Source: JAGVSV01 sp040766135 (GTDB lineage: Bacteria; Bacillota; Clostridia; Christensenellales; Aristaeellaceae). Taken from it: 64,000 bases of DNA. Location of the stretch: NCBI GenBank assembly GCA_040766135.1, contig JAXGRA010000001.1:310001-374000 (forward strand), written 5' to 3'. Made by a program: the position numbers and the translations under genes. The notes beneath the pieces are model-generated. The model searched no databases, had not been told where the DNA came from, and saw only the letters and a program-made list of their open reading frames with translations. Numbering within the stretch: the first letter of the stretch is position 1; the number at the start of each line of letters is the position of its first letter. Positions 15,376 to 25,015 of the stretch are shown here, piece by piece.

Positions 15376-16535
15376 TCCAGCTGCTGGTTGAAAAACATGG
15401 CGATACGATGGAGCTGGCGCTGCTGCAAGACGAGCAGCTTGTTCAGTTTATCGTGGAGGAAGGTACGGCCGCCGCTGCGCCGGAGCAGATTGTTTTGGGG
15501 CGCGTGGGGCGCGTGATGCCCAACCTCCATGCCGCGTTTGTATATCTGCCGGGCGGCGAAGAGGGTTTTTTGCCCTTTGATGAAATCCCGGACAAGTCGC
15601 GCCCGCAGCCCGGCCAAAGTCGCATGGTGCAGGTCAAAAAGGCCGCATCGCGCGGAAAGGCTGCGTATCTGACGCAGGATATCGCGCTGGCCGGGCGCTA
15701 TGCGGTGCTGCTGCCCTTGGGGCAAACGGGCCATGCATCGGCGCGCGCGCAGGGCGATGACCGCGCCCGCCTGCGCACGCTGGCACAGGCGCTGGCCCCG
15801 CAGGGCATGGGCCTGGTGCTGCGCAGCAACAGCCTGCCGGCTGCGGAGCAGGATATACGCGCGCAGGTGGAATACCTGGCAGGGCAGTGGGCAATGGTGC
15901 AGGATAAGGCCCGGCAGTTGACGGCACCCGCAACGCTGCTGCCCGCGCCCGACCCGGTCAGCGCGCTGCTGCGCGACCTGCCGGAGCAGCCCCAGCGCAT
16001 CCTGACCAACGACCCGGCCTGTATACCGGCGGTGGAGGTGCCGATGGCGGAGGCGGAGCATCCCTTTTTGCTGTACCGTGTGCGCGACAGCCTGTTAAAG
16101 GCCTTGAAAAGACGGGTGCATTTAAAAAGCGGGGGAGAGCTGGTCATTGATCCCTGCGAGGCTATGACGGTCATCGATGTCAACACCGCCAGCGCCACCC
16201 AGGGCAAGCACCGGGCGCGCACGCTGCTGACGACAAACTTGGAAGCCGTGGCCGAAGCTGCGCGGCTGATGCGCCTGCGCAACATGGGCGGTATCATTTT
16301 GATCGACTTGATCGACATGGACAGCAGGGAAGACCGTGAAACGGTGCTGGCAGCCTTTCAAAAAGCGCTGGAAAGCGATCCCGTCAAAACCGTGGTGCAT
16401 GGGATGACATCATTGGGGCTGCTGGAGGTTACCCGCCGCAAGACCAGCGAAAGCCTGTCCAGCCAGCGCCTGCGGCCGTGCCCGTGCTGCGGCGGCAGCG
16501 GGCAGCAGATGATGCCAGACAAGGAGGGCGCATGA
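15372..16535 (+). CDS. rng: Ribonuclease E/G family endoribonuclease
   Basis: A 387-residue version of RNase E/G, shorter than the usual 450-490. It has an S1-like RNA-binding segment (VLGRVGRVMPNLHAAFVYLPGGEEGFLPFDEIP, about residues 36-70) and the DNase I-like catalytic part with the two metal-binding aspartates in MTVIDVNTAS and IILIDLIDM. It ends with the zinc-link motif CPCCGGSG almost at the C-terminus, so the small dimerisation domain is trimmed. The protein would cut 5'-monophosphorylated RNA in rRNA maturation and mRNA decay. Overlaps its neighbours on both sides by ATGA, in the usual clostridial order after DUF2344. Confidence 0.92.
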   Translation: MIQLLVEKHGDTMELALLQDEQLVQFIVEEGTAAAAPEQIVLGRVGRVMPNLHAAFVYLPGGEEGFLPFDEIPDKSRPQPGQSRMVQVKKAASRGKAAYLTQDIALAGRYAVLLPLGQTGHASARAQGDDRARLRTLAQALAPQGMGLVLRSNSLPAAEQDIRAQVEYLAGQWAMVQDKARQLTAPATLLPAPDPVSALLRDLPEQPQRILTNDPACIPAVEVPMAEAEHPFLLYRVRDSLLKALKRRVHLKSGGELVIDPCEAMTVIDVNTASATQGKHRARTLLTTNLEAVAEAARLMRLRNMGGIILIDLIDMDSREDRETVLAAFQKALESDPVKTVVHGMTSLGLLEVTRRKTSESLSSQRLRPCPCCGGSGQQMMPDKEGA

Positions 16536-17941
16536 ACCCGCAGGTAAGCGTGATATCGGGGGAGCAAATGCGCATGCAGCGCGAGATGGTCCAGCAGGTG
16601 TGGGCGCTGGCGGAACGCCCCCAAAGCTATCACATTGTGACCTTTGGCTGCCAGATGAACGTGCATGATTCTGAGAAAATGGCAGGGATGCTTCAGTGCA
16701 TGGGCATGGAGGCGGCTGCCAGCCGCGAGGACGCCGACCTGGTGCTGTTTAACACCTGCTGCATCCGTGAAAATGCCGAGCGCAAGGCGCTGGGCAACAT
16801 CACGTGGCTCAAGGAACTGAAAAAGGGCAAGCCGCATCTACTCATCGGCGTATGCGGGTGCATGATGCAGCAGCAGGGTATGGTGCAGAACATCCTGAAA
16901 AAGTATCCGTTTGTAGACTTGGCCTTTGGCACGGGGGATTTTTACCGCCTGCCGGAGCTGCTGCTGAAAGCGCTGCAATCAAGCCAGCGCGTGGTGGAAG
17001 TGGGGGAGAACCCAAGCACGCTGTTTGAGGATGTGCCGGTGCAGCGGGAATCCGCGCACAAGGCCTATGTGGCCATCGCGCATGGGTGCGACAATTTTTG
17101 CTCCTATTGCATTGTGCCCTATGTGCGCGGGCGTGAGAGATCGCGCGAAGCCGACCAGATTGTGCAGGAAGTGGAGCAGCTGGTGGCCTCAGGCGTGCAG
17201 GAAGTTACGCTGTTGGGGCAGAATGTAAACTCCTATGGGCAGGACCGGGGCGACTTGGATTTTGCCGGGTTATTGAAGCGCGTGTCGCAAACCGGCATCC
17301 CGCGCATCCGGTTCATGACCTCGCACCCCAAGGATCTGTCCGATGCGCTGATCGAGCAGATGGCGTTGAATCCCAACATCTGCCCGCATTTGCACCTGCC
17401 GGTGCAGTCCGGCAGCAACGCCATCTTAGAGGCCATGAACCGCCGCTATACGGTGGAAACCTACCTGCAGCGCGTGGACAGCCTGCGCCGCGCGGTGCCG
17501 CATATTGGGCTGACCACCGACCTGATTGTAGCGTTCCCCGGCGAGACCGAGCAGGACTTTGAGGACACCCTGGCATTGGTTCGGCACGTGCGCTTTGACA
17601 GCGCGTTTACCTTTGTGTACAGCCCCCGCGTGGGCACCAAGGCCGCAAGCATGCCGGGGCAAATCCCCCCGGAGGTAGGCAGCCAGCGCATTGAGCGCCT
17701 GATCGCGCTTCAGGAGGGCATTACCACCGACGTGCTCAACAGCCTTTTTGGCAGCACGCAGCATGTGCTGGTGGATGGCACCGCCCGCAGGCGTGAGCAC
17801 CTGACCGGCAAAAGCGGGCGCAACATTTCGGTCAATTTCCCCGGAGATACTGCCTTGATTGGGCGCATCGTACCCGTTACCATTACAGGGGCCGGCAGCA
17901 ACACGCTGCGCGGCCGGATACAGGAAGGAGAAACACCATGA
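16532..17941 (+). CDS. miaB: tRNA-2-methylthio-N6-dimethylallyladenosine synthase MiaB
   Basis: This radical SAM methylthiotransferase adds a methylthio group to i6A37 of tRNAs reading UNN codons. The 469-residue protein has the N-terminal UPF0004 domain with three cysteines (TFGCQMNVHDSEKM, NTCCIRENAERK, IGVCGCM), the radical SAM motif HGCDNFCSYCIVPYVRGRERSR, and a C-terminal TRAM domain. The ATG at 16532 follows AAGGAGG and overlaps the RNase G stop. MiaA, which makes its i6A substrate, lies downstream at 22749 in the same run. Confidence 0.97.
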   Translation: MNPQVSVISGEQMRMQREMVQQVWALAERPQSYHIVTFGCQMNVHDSEKMAGMLQCMGMEAAASREDADLVLFNTCCIRENAERKALGNITWLKELKKGKPHLLIGVCGCMMQQQGMVQNILKKYPFVDLAFGTGDFYRLPELLLKALQSSQRVVEVGENPSTLFEDVPVQRESAHKAYVAIAHGCDNFCSYCIVPYVRGRERSREADQIVQEVEQLVASGVQEVTLLGQNVNSYGQDRGDLDFAGLLKRVSQTGIPRIRFMTSHPKDLSDALIEQMALNPNICPHLHLPVQSGSNAILEAMNRRYTVETYLQRVDSLRRAVPHIGLTTDLIVAFPGETEQDFEDTLALVRHVRFDSAFTFVYSPRVGTKAASMPGQIPPEVGSQRIERLIALQEGITTDVLNSLFGSTQHVLVDGTARRREHLTGKSGRNISVNFPGDTALIGRIVPVTITGAGSNTLRGRIQEGETP

Positions 17942-18345
17942 GCCAACAAGTACTGGACAAGGCCAGGGAGCTGGCCGCCGCCATCGCATTGAGCGAAGAG
18001 TACGCCAACATGCGCACCGCCGAGGACGATGCCACGGCCGACAAGGCGCTGGAAGCCATCTACAACGACTATGCTGTAAAGCAGCAGCAGGTGGCTGAGG
18101 AAACCCAGGCCAAGGAGCCGGACTATAAGAAAATTGGCGAGCTTACCCGCGAGATTGAGGAAGTGGAGCAAACGCTGCGCCGCAACCCGCAGATGCAGCG
18201 CCTGAACAACGCGCGCACTGCCTTTACTGTGATGATGAATGCGGTCAACCAGGAGCTGCAGCGCGTGCTGTCGCCTGAAAGCGCACAGGATGGCTGCGGC
18301 AGCCCCAACGGCTGCATGGGCTGCACCGGCTGCAGCGTAGACTAA
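17938..18345 (+). CDS. YlbF/YmcA family (RicA/RicF-like) protein with C-terminal cysteine cluster
   Basis: A 135-residue helical protein of the Com_YlbF family (LDKARELAAAIALSEEYANMRTAEDDA, long amphipathic helices to about residue 115). In Bacillus the homologues form the Y-complex that binds Fe-S clusters and helps RNase Y mature transcripts. Its C-terminus holds four cysteines in CGSPNGCMGCTGC, suited to binding a metal or an Fe-S cluster. It overlaps the miaB stop, and the miaB-ylbF-mutS order recurs in Clostridia. Which Ric protein it corresponds to cannot be settled. Confidence 0.85.
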   Translation: MSQQVLDKARELAAAIALSEEYANMRTAEDDATADKALEAIYNDYAVKQQQVAEETQAKEPDYKKIGELTREIEEVEQTLRRNPQMQRLNNARTAFTVMMNAVNQELQRVLSPESAQDGCGSPNGCMGCTGCSVD

Positions 18346-18350
18346 ATCCC

Positions 18351-20945
18351 ATGGCTGAACTGACGCCGATGATGCGGCAGTACCTGACCATCAAAGAGGA
18401 GTACCCGGACGCGCTGCTGTTTTTCCGGCTCGGGGACTTCTATGAGATGTTCTTTGATGACGCCATTACGGCCAGCCGGGAACTGGAACTGACGCTGACA
18501 GGGCGCGACTGCGGCCTGGATGAGCGCGCCCCGATGTGCGGCGTGCCATGGCACGCGGCCGACGGCTACATCGCCCGCCTGGTGGAGCGTGGCTACAAGG
18601 TGGCCATCTGCGAACAGACCGAGGATCCGGCGCTGGTCAAGGGGCTGGTCAAGCGCGCAGTGGTGCGCGTGGTGACGCCGGGCACTGTCAGCGATTTGGG
18701 CGCGCTCAACGAGCGGCGCAACAACTTCATTGCCGCCGTCCACCCCACCGGCAACCGCGTGGGCGTGGCCTGGTGCGATGTGACCACCGGCGAATTCTTA
18801 GCCCAGGTGCTCAACGACCCTGCCCAGGAGCTGGGACGTCTGCTGACGATGATCAGCCCCAGCGAGGTGGTCACCTCTGCGCCGGAGCTGGTCAACAAGG
18901 CCGTTCAAACCTTTGTAGCGCCGTATCCCGCTGCGCGCTTTGCCGCCAAGGCCGCGCGTGACCAGGTGCTGCGCCACTTTGAGGTCAGCCATTTGGGTGC
19001 GCTGGGCCTGACGCAGTCGGACGCCCCCGCCACGGCGGCTGCAGGCGCGCTGCTGCATTACCTGAATGACATGCAAAAAGCCGCGCTGCCGCACATCACG
19101 GCGCTTAAATTGGTAACTGGTGCGGACAGCATGCCGCTGGACGTGGCCACGCGCCGCAACTTGGAGCTGACCGAAGGCTTGCGCAGCCGCAGCGTGCAGG
19201 GCTCGCTGCTGTGGCTGCTGGACAGCACCGTGACCGCCATGGGCGCACGGCAGCTGCGCCTGTGGGTGGAGCAGCCGCTTACACAAAAGGACGCCATCCT
19301 GACGCGGCAGGCGCAGGTGGCGGCGCTGTATAACAACACGGTGGCGGGCGAGGAACTGGTGCTGCACTTAAAGCAGGTATACGACATGGAGCGGCTGCTG
19401 TCGCGCGTGTCCTATGGCACGCTGAATGCCCGTGATTGTGTGGCGCTCAAGCGCACCTTGCAGCAGCTGCCGCCGGTGCGCGCACTGCTTTTGTCCCTCC
19501 AGGATGAAAGCCTTCAGCCGCTGTTAAAGCAGCTGGATCCGTTGCCCGAAGTAGCCGACCTGTTGGAGCGCGCCATTGAGGATGACCCGCCCATCACGAC
19601 CACCGAGGGCGGCATGATCCGCGATGGGTATGACGCGGCGCTGGATGAGGCGCGGCAGGCCTCCCGCCAGGGTGCGCAATGGCTGCTGGATTTGGAGGCG
19701 CGCGAGCGCGAGGCCACGGGCATTAAAAACCTACGCGTGCAGTACAACCGGGTGTTTGGGTACTTCCTGGAAGTAACCAAGTCCAACTATGCGCTGGTGC
19801 CCGACCACTATGTGCGCAGGCAGACGCTGGCCAATGTGGAGCGCTATACTACTGAGGAGCTGCGCGCGCTGGAGCAGCGCGTGCTGGGCGCACAGGGCGA
19901 GGCCATCACCTTAGAATCGACGCTGTTTGAGGGCATCCGCGCCGAGCTGCTTTCGCAGCTGCCCGCACTGCAGCGCACCGCGCAGGGCCTAAAGGCTGTG
20001 GATGCGCTGCTGTCGCTGGCGCGCGTGGCCAGGGACAACGGCTACGTCCGGCCCACGCTCAACGAGGCAGGCACCATTGATATTGTGGATGGCCGCCACC
20101 CGGTGGTGGAAAAAACGCTGGGCGACGGCAGCTTTGTGCCCAACGATACGCACATGAACCCGCAGGACAAGCGCATGCTGATCGTGACCGGCCCCAACAT
20201 GGCCGGCAAAAGCACCTACATGCGCCAAACGGCGCTCATCGTGCTGATGGCGCACATGGGCAGCTTTGTGCCGGCGGCCAGCGCGGATATCCCGCTGGTG
20301 GATGCCATCTTTACCCGCATCGGTGCCAGCGATGACCTGGCCGGCGGGCAAAGCACCTTCATGGTGGAAATGACCGAGCTGGCCTATATCATGCGCACGG
20401 CCACCGCCAACAGCTTAGTGATACTGGACGAAATCGGGCGCGGCACCAGCACGTTTGACGGGCTGGCCATTGCCTGGGCCACGGTGGAATACCTGGCGGA
20501 CATCGACCGCTGCGGTGCCAAAACGCTGTTTGCCACGCACTATCACGAGCTGTCGGAGCTGGAAGGCGTGCTGGAGGGCGTGGAGAACCACTGCGTATCG
20601 GTCAAGGAAATGGGGGATGAGGTCATCTTCCTGCGCAAGATCAGGCGCGGCGGGGCCGACAAAAGCTTTGGCGTGCATGTGGCGCGCATGGCGGGGCTGC
20701 CGCGCTCGGTCATTGCGCGTGCGCGGGAAATCCAGGCGCGCTTGGAGGTCAGCAACATCAACCAAAACGCCATCGGCCGCAACATCCTGGAAAAAGGCAA
20801 CCGCCGGGTGGAACAGGTGCAGCTGATGGAGTATGGAAAGACCGAATTGATTGAGGAACTGCGCCAGATGGATGTGCTGGCGATGAGCCCGATGGATGCG
20901 CTTAACGCGCTGTTTTTGCTGCGCGAAAAGGCGAGAAAATTATAG
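18351..20945 (+). CDS. mutS: DNA mismatch repair protein MutS
   Basis: An 864-residue mismatch-recognition ATPase. Domain I has the mismatch-wedging F30-Y-E32 (GDFYEMF); connector, lever and clamp domains follow; the ATPase has Walker A GPNMAGKST from residue 614 and Walker B LVILDEIGRGTSTFDG, then the FATHYHEL switch and FGVHVARMAGLP. The C-terminal tail is short. The start at 18351 is five bases after the ylbF stop, with no strong separate ribosome binding site, so coupled translation is likely. Confidence 0.97.
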   Translation: MAELTPMMRQYLTIKEEYPDALLFFRLGDFYEMFFDDAITASRELELTLTGRDCGLDERAPMCGVPWHAADGYIARLVERGYKVAICEQTEDPALVKGLVKRAVVRVVTPGTVSDLGALNERRNNFIAAVHPTGNRVGVAWCDVTTGEFLAQVLNDPAQELGRLLTMISPSEVVTSAPELVNKAVQTFVAPYPAARFAAKAARDQVLRHFEVSHLGALGLTQSDAPATAAAGALLHYLNDMQKAALPHITALKLVTGADSMPLDVATRRNLELTEGLRSRSVQGSLLWLLDSTVTAMGARQLRLWVEQPLTQKDAILTRQAQVAALYNNTVAGEELVLHLKQVYDMERLLSRVSYGTLNARDCVALKRTLQQLPPVRALLLSLQDESLQPLLKQLDPLPEVADLLERAIEDDPPITTTEGGMIRDGYDAALDEARQASRQGAQWLLDLEAREREATGIKNLRVQYNRVFGYFLEVTKSNYALVPDHYVRRQTLANVERYTTEELRALEQRVLGAQGEAITLESTLFEGIRAELLSQLPALQRTAQGLKAVDALLSLARVARDNGYVRPTLNEAGTIDIVDGRHPVVEKTLGDGSFVPNDTHMNPQDKRMLIVTGPNMAGKSTYMRQTALIVLMAHMGSFVPAASADIPLVDAIFTRIGASDDLAGGQSTFMVEMTELAYIMRTATANSLVILDEIGRGTSTFDGLAIAWATVEYLADIDRCGAKTLFATHYHELSELEGVLEGVENHCVSVKEMGDEVIFLRKIRRGGADKSFGVHVARMAGLPRSVIARAREIQARLEVSNINQNAIGRNILEKGNRRVEQVQLMEYGKTELIEELRQMDVLAMSPMDALNALFLLREKARKL

Positions 20946-20947
20946 GT

Positions 20948-22747
20948 ATGTCAGATACAAGAATTGTAAAACTGCCCCCCGAAGTGGTGGGCCAGATTGC
21001 CGCAGGCGAGGTGGTGGAGCGCCCCGCCGCCGCCATCAAGGAGATGGTGGAAAACTCCATGGACGCAGGCGCTACCGCCATCACGGTGGACATCACCGAC
21101 GGCGGGCTGACGCACATGCGCGTGACCGACAACGGCTCCGGCATAAAGGGCCGGGATTTGCGCCTGGCGTTTGAGCGCCATGCCACCAGCAAGATACGCT
21201 TCGCCGATGACCTGGCGCACATCAGCACGCTGGGTTTCCGTGGGGAGGCGCTGGCGTCCATTGCGGCGGTCAGCCGCGTTACGCTGGTCACCCGCCCCAA
21301 GGGGGAGGACTTTGGCATGCAGGTGCGCAACGAGGGCGGCATGTACGAAGGCCCGGTGGAAGCGGCCTCGCCGGAGGGCACGACCATCACCGTGCGCGAT
21401 CTGTTCTTTAACACCCCCGCACGGCGTAAGTTTTTGGGCAAGCCCGGCACCGAAGCCAATCAGGTCAGCGACCTGATGATGCGCATGATCCTCTCCCATC
21501 CCGAAATAGCCTTCCGCCTGGTCAGCGACCGCAAGACCATCTACACCAGCCCCGGCGATGGCCGCATCGACAGCGCGGTGATGAGCATATACGGTGTGCA
21601 GACGCTGCGGCAGCTGACCCGCGTGCATGGCGCGCAGTCCGGCCTGGTGCTGGACGGCTTTGTGGGCGTGGGTGAAGCCTCGCGCGCCAACCGCAGCCAC
21701 CAAAGCTTTTTCCTCAATGGCCGCGCCATGCGCAGCGAGCTGCTCAGCCGCGCCGTGGAGGAGGCTTGCCGCCAGCGCGTGATGATCGGGCGTTTCCCGC
21801 TGTGCGTGCTGTATTTGACCATGCCGTTTGAGCATGTGGACGTAAACGTGCACCCCAACAAATGGGAAGTGCGTTTCCAGGACGAAAATGCTGTGGCGCA
21901 GGCCGTGACGGCCATTGTGACGGATGCCTTGTCTTTGGGCGCGGCGCAGCTGCCGCCCCCCAGCATGTTTGAAGAAAGTGCGCCCCCGGCCCCGCCTGTT
22001 GCCATCACAAAGGAAGAGCCGGTGGCGCAGCCTGCGCCGTCGTGGCATGTGCGCTCCAGCGCGTGGGAAACTCCTCCCATGGTGAAGGAGGAACCCGTTG
22101 CGCCGGAAACACCCGCGCCCGCGCCGGAGCCGGAGCAGATGACCCTGCCCGCCGTTGCCCCTGCGTTGCACCCCACGGCGGTGCGGCTGGTGGGCGAAGC
22201 CTTCCGCACATATATCCTGTTTGAAAGCGACGATGCGCTGATTCTGTGCGACCAGCACGCGCTGCACGAGCGGCTGCTGTTTGACAAAATGCTGGCGGCT
22301 TATCAGCAGGGCGGGCTGTCCCAGGGCCTGCTGACGCCGGTGGCGCTGTCGCTTAGCTACCGAGAATACCGCACGTTTTTAACCTATCAGGCGGAGTTGG
22401 CCGAAGCAGGCTTTGATGCCGAGGACTTTGGCGAGCAAACGGTGCGGCTGCATTCCCTGCCCGTGCAATTGGGCTTCCCCCAGGCGCAGGAAAGCTTCCG
22501 CGATGCGCTGGATGAGCTGGAAGCCACCGGCCAGGTCAGCGACCAGCAGTTGGTGGAGCGCATTTTGCGCTCGGCGTGCAAGCATGCGGTCAAAGGCGGC
22601 GAAAAATTGAGCGATGAGGCCATGATCGGCCTGATACGAGACATGTTGGATGGCAACGTTACCCCCACCTGCCCGCATGGCCGGCCGCTGATGATGTCCA
22701 TCAAGCGCAGCGAACTGGAAAAGCGGTTCCGCCGCATACAGGCTTAG
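20948..22747 (+). CDS. mutL: DNA mismatch repair endonuclease MutL
   Basis: A 599-residue protein. The GHKL ATPase N-terminus has IAAGEVVERPAAAIKEMVENSMDAGA, DNGSGI and TLGFRGEALASI. A proline-rich linker covers about residues 340-395. The C-terminal endonuclease has DQHALHERLLFD from residue 435 (the last acidic residue is Asp where Glu is usual), SACKHAV, and CPHGRP from residue 575, so it is of the nicking type used where MutH is absent. Two bases separate it from mutS, and miaA starts one base after its stop. Confidence 0.97.
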   Translation: MSDTRIVKLPPEVVGQIAAGEVVERPAAAIKEMVENSMDAGATAITVDITDGGLTHMRVTDNGSGIKGRDLRLAFERHATSKIRFADDLAHISTLGFRGEALASIAAVSRVTLVTRPKGEDFGMQVRNEGGMYEGPVEAASPEGTTITVRDLFFNTPARRKFLGKPGTEANQVSDLMMRMILSHPEIAFRLVSDRKTIYTSPGDGRIDSAVMSIYGVQTLRQLTRVHGAQSGLVLDGFVGVGEASRANRSHQSFFLNGRAMRSELLSRAVEEACRQRVMIGRFPLCVLYLTMPFEHVDVNVHPNKWEVRFQDENAVAQAVTAIVTDALSLGAAQLPPPSMFEESAPPAPPVAITKEEPVAQPAPSWHVRSSAWETPPMVKEEPVAPETPAPAPEPEQMTLPAVAPALHPTAVRLVGEAFRTYILFESDDALILCDQHALHERLLFDKMLAAYQQGGLSQGLLTPVALSLSYREYRTFLTYQAELAEAGFDAEDFGEQTVRLHSLPVQLGFPQAQESFRDALDELEATGQVSDQQLVERILRSACKHAVKGGEKLSDEAMIGLIRDMLDGNVTPTCPHGRPLMMSIKRSELEKRFRRIQA

Positions 22748-22748
22748 C

Positions 22749-23684
22749 ATGCCGCATAAAACACGCGTGCTGGCGGTGGTGGGCCCCACCGCGGGCGGCA
22801 AGTCCGACCTGGCCATGGCGCTGGCCCAGTATCTACCTATCGAAATTGTGTGCATGGACTCCATGCAGATATACCAGGGTATGGACATCGGCACCGCCAA
22901 GCCCACGCCCGAGGATCGCACGCGCGTTGCGCACCACATGCTGGATGTATGCACCCCCCATCAGGCATATTCGGTGGCGGAATATGTAGAGGCAGCGGAC
23001 GCAGCCATAGCGGGCATTGTTGTCCGTGGCCATGTGCCGGTGCTGGTGGGTGGCACGGGGCTGTATTTGCGCGCGCTGCGCTACCCCATGACGCTGGGCG
23101 GTGGCGCGCGGGATGATGCGGTGCGCGCGCGGTATCAGCAGATGCTGGAAAAAGAGGGCGCGCAGGCCGTGCATGCGCTGCTTCATCAGCGCGACCCGGA
23201 GGCTGCGCGTACGCTGCACCCCAACAACACGCGCCGTGTGATCCGTGCGCTGGAGGTGTTGGAGGTGACGGGCCAGCCGTTTTCCAGCCAGCGCATGCCG
23301 GAGGAGCACGAGGAACGCTATGCTATGACCGTGCTGGGCACGCAGTGGCCGCGCCCAACCTTGTATGAGCGCATCAACCTGCGCGTGGAGCGCATGATGC
23401 AGGCCGGGCTGGTGGAGGAGGTGCGCGCGCTGCTGGACAGCGGCGTATCGCCCGACGCGCAAAGCATGCAGGGCCTGGGCTACAAGGAGGTCATCCCCTA
23501 TCTGGCCGGGCAGGCCACACGGGAGGACACCGTGGAGCTGATCAGCCGCCGCACGCGCAACTACGCCAAACGGCAGCTGACCTGGTTTAACCGTGAGCCT
23601 GGCCTGATCTGGATTGATATGAAAAGTCAACCACAAAAGGAGTGGGCGGCGCGCATTGCCGCCCGATGGCACAATGAACATTGA
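22749..23684 (+). CDS. miaA: tRNA dimethylallyltransferase MiaA
   Basis: Transfers the dimethylallyl group to A37 of UNN-reading tRNAs. The 311-residue protein has the P-loop GPTAGGKSD (about residues 11-19), the catalytic DSMQIYQGMDIGTAKP segment, GGTGLYLRAL, and the C-terminal RNYAKRQLTWFNRE. It completes the miaA/miaB pathway inside this gene run. The 3' end overlaps the next gene. Confidence 0.97.
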   Translation: MPHKTRVLAVVGPTAGGKSDLAMALAQYLPIEIVCMDSMQIYQGMDIGTAKPTPEDRTRVAHHMLDVCTPHQAYSVAEYVEAADAAIAGIVVRGHVPVLVGGTGLYLRALRYPMTLGGGARDDAVRARYQQMLEKEGAQAVHALLHQRDPEAARTLHPNNTRRVIRALEVLEVTGQPFSSQRMPEEHEERYAMTVLGTQWPRPTLYERINLRVERMMQAGLVEEVRALLDSGVSPDAQSMQGLGYKEVIPYLAGQATREDTVELISRRTRNYAKRQLTWFNREPGLIWIDMKSQPQKEWAARIAARWHNEH

Positions 23685-24921
23685 CACGCTGCTTTTGCAG
23701 GCAGAGCATCAGGTGCGCGATGTGTTCGCGCGCATTGAAGCGGTGGAAGAAAAAAACACACAGCGCATGCTGGATGCCTTTGCCAGCCATCGTGTTTCAC
23801 TGCGTGAAATGGCGGGCAGCACGGGCTATGGCTATGGGGACATAGGCCGAGAAACGCTGGAAAAATTAGCTACCGACCTGTTAGGCGGCGAGGACGCCAT
23901 TGTATCGCCCCATCTTTTGAGCGGCACGCACGCGCTGTCGGTGTGCCTGTTTGGCTTGCTGCTGCCCGGCGACAGGCTGCTGTCGGCCTGCGGCAAGCCC
24001 TATGACACGCTGGATCAGGTCATCGGCATGAAAAACGAGCCCGGCTCGCTGGCCGAGATGGGCATAGGCTATGACGAGGTGCAGCCCGCGCCGGACGGCG
24101 GTATTGATGTGGAGGCCGTGCTGGGCGCGATAACGCCCCAAACGCGCGTGATCTGGGTGCAGCGCAGCCGGGGATATGCCTGGCGCAATCCGCTGATGCC
24201 GCAGGACATGCGGCCGCTGTTTGAGGCCGTGCGCGCCGTGCGGCCCGATATCTACCTGGCGGTGGACAACTGCTACGGCACCTTTGTGACCGCCGATGAG
24301 CCCACGCACTACGGCGCTGATGTCATTGTGGGCAGCCTCATCAAAAACGCAGGCGGCGGCCTGGCCCCTACCGGCGGCTACATGGTGGGCACCAGGCGCG
24401 CCATTGAGCGCATTGAGCACCGCCTGACCGCGCCGGGCATTGGCCGCGAAATCGGCAGCTATGAGCCGGGCTACCGCGCATTTTATCAGGGGCTGTTTAT
24501 GGCGCCGCACACGGTAGCACAGGCGCTCAAAACCGCCGTGCTGGCAGCCAGCGCGTTCAGCCTGCTGGGCCTTACCACCACGCCGCTGCCCGACGCCCCG
24601 CGCGCCGACATCGTGCAGGCCATTCGCATGGAAACCCCGGAGCGCCTGGCCGCTTTTTGCCGCGCCATCCAGGCTGCCTCTCCCGTGGACAGCTATTTGA
24701 CGCCCGAAGCCTGGGACATGCCGGGCTATGATGATCCCGTCATCATGGCCGCCGGAGCCTTTGTGGCCGGTGCCTCCATTGAACTGTCGGTGGATGGCCC
24801 CATGCGCCCGCCCTATGTGGCCTATCTGCAGGGCGCGCTTACCTATGCGCATGGCAAACTGGCGCTGAGGCATGCGCTGGACACTATGGCGGCGCAGGGG
24901 TTGCTGAAACAGAATACATAA
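23674..24921 (+). CDS. Methionine gamma-lyase family protein (YnbB / aluminium-resistance family)
   Basis: A 415-residue PLP-dependent fold type I enzyme. The family's core is clear: STGYGYGDIGRETLEKL, SPHLLSGTHALSVCLFGLLLPGD, and the PLP-lysine segment VGSLIKNAGGGLAPTGGYMVG. The ATG at 23674 gives the family-like start MNIDTLLLQAE; a TTG at 23656 is closer to an AAGGAG box and could be used instead. The gene overlaps miaA by a few bases; miaA-ynbB is a common pairing in Bacillota (often with hfq or glnR, absent here). Biochemical function of YnbB is not established. Confidence 0.88.
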   Translation: MNIDTLLLQAEHQVRDVFARIEAVEEKNTQRMLDAFASHRVSLREMAGSTGYGYGDIGRETLEKLATDLLGGEDAIVSPHLLSGTHALSVCLFGLLLPGDRLLSACGKPYDTLDQVIGMKNEPGSLAEMGIGYDEVQPAPDGGIDVEAVLGAITPQTRVIWVQRSRGYAWRNPLMPQDMRPLFEAVRAVRPDIYLAVDNCYGTFVTADEPTHYGADVIVGSLIKNAGGGLAPTGGYMVGTRRAIERIEHRLTAPGIGREIGSYEPGYRAFYQGLFMAPHTVAQALKTAVLAASAFSLLGLTTTPLPDAPRADIVQAIRMETPERLAAFCRAIQAASPVDSYLTPEAWDMPGYDDPVIMAAGAFVAGASIELSVDGPMRPPYVAYLQGALTYAHGKLALRHALDTMAAQGLLKQNT

Positions 24922-25015
24922 ATAATCGCGGAATGTATTTGTTGTGTATTCGCTGTTTGCGGTGCTTGTTTTAAATGAGCCGGTTCATTACTTTAAAAAA
25001 GAAGGTGAGTCTGTC

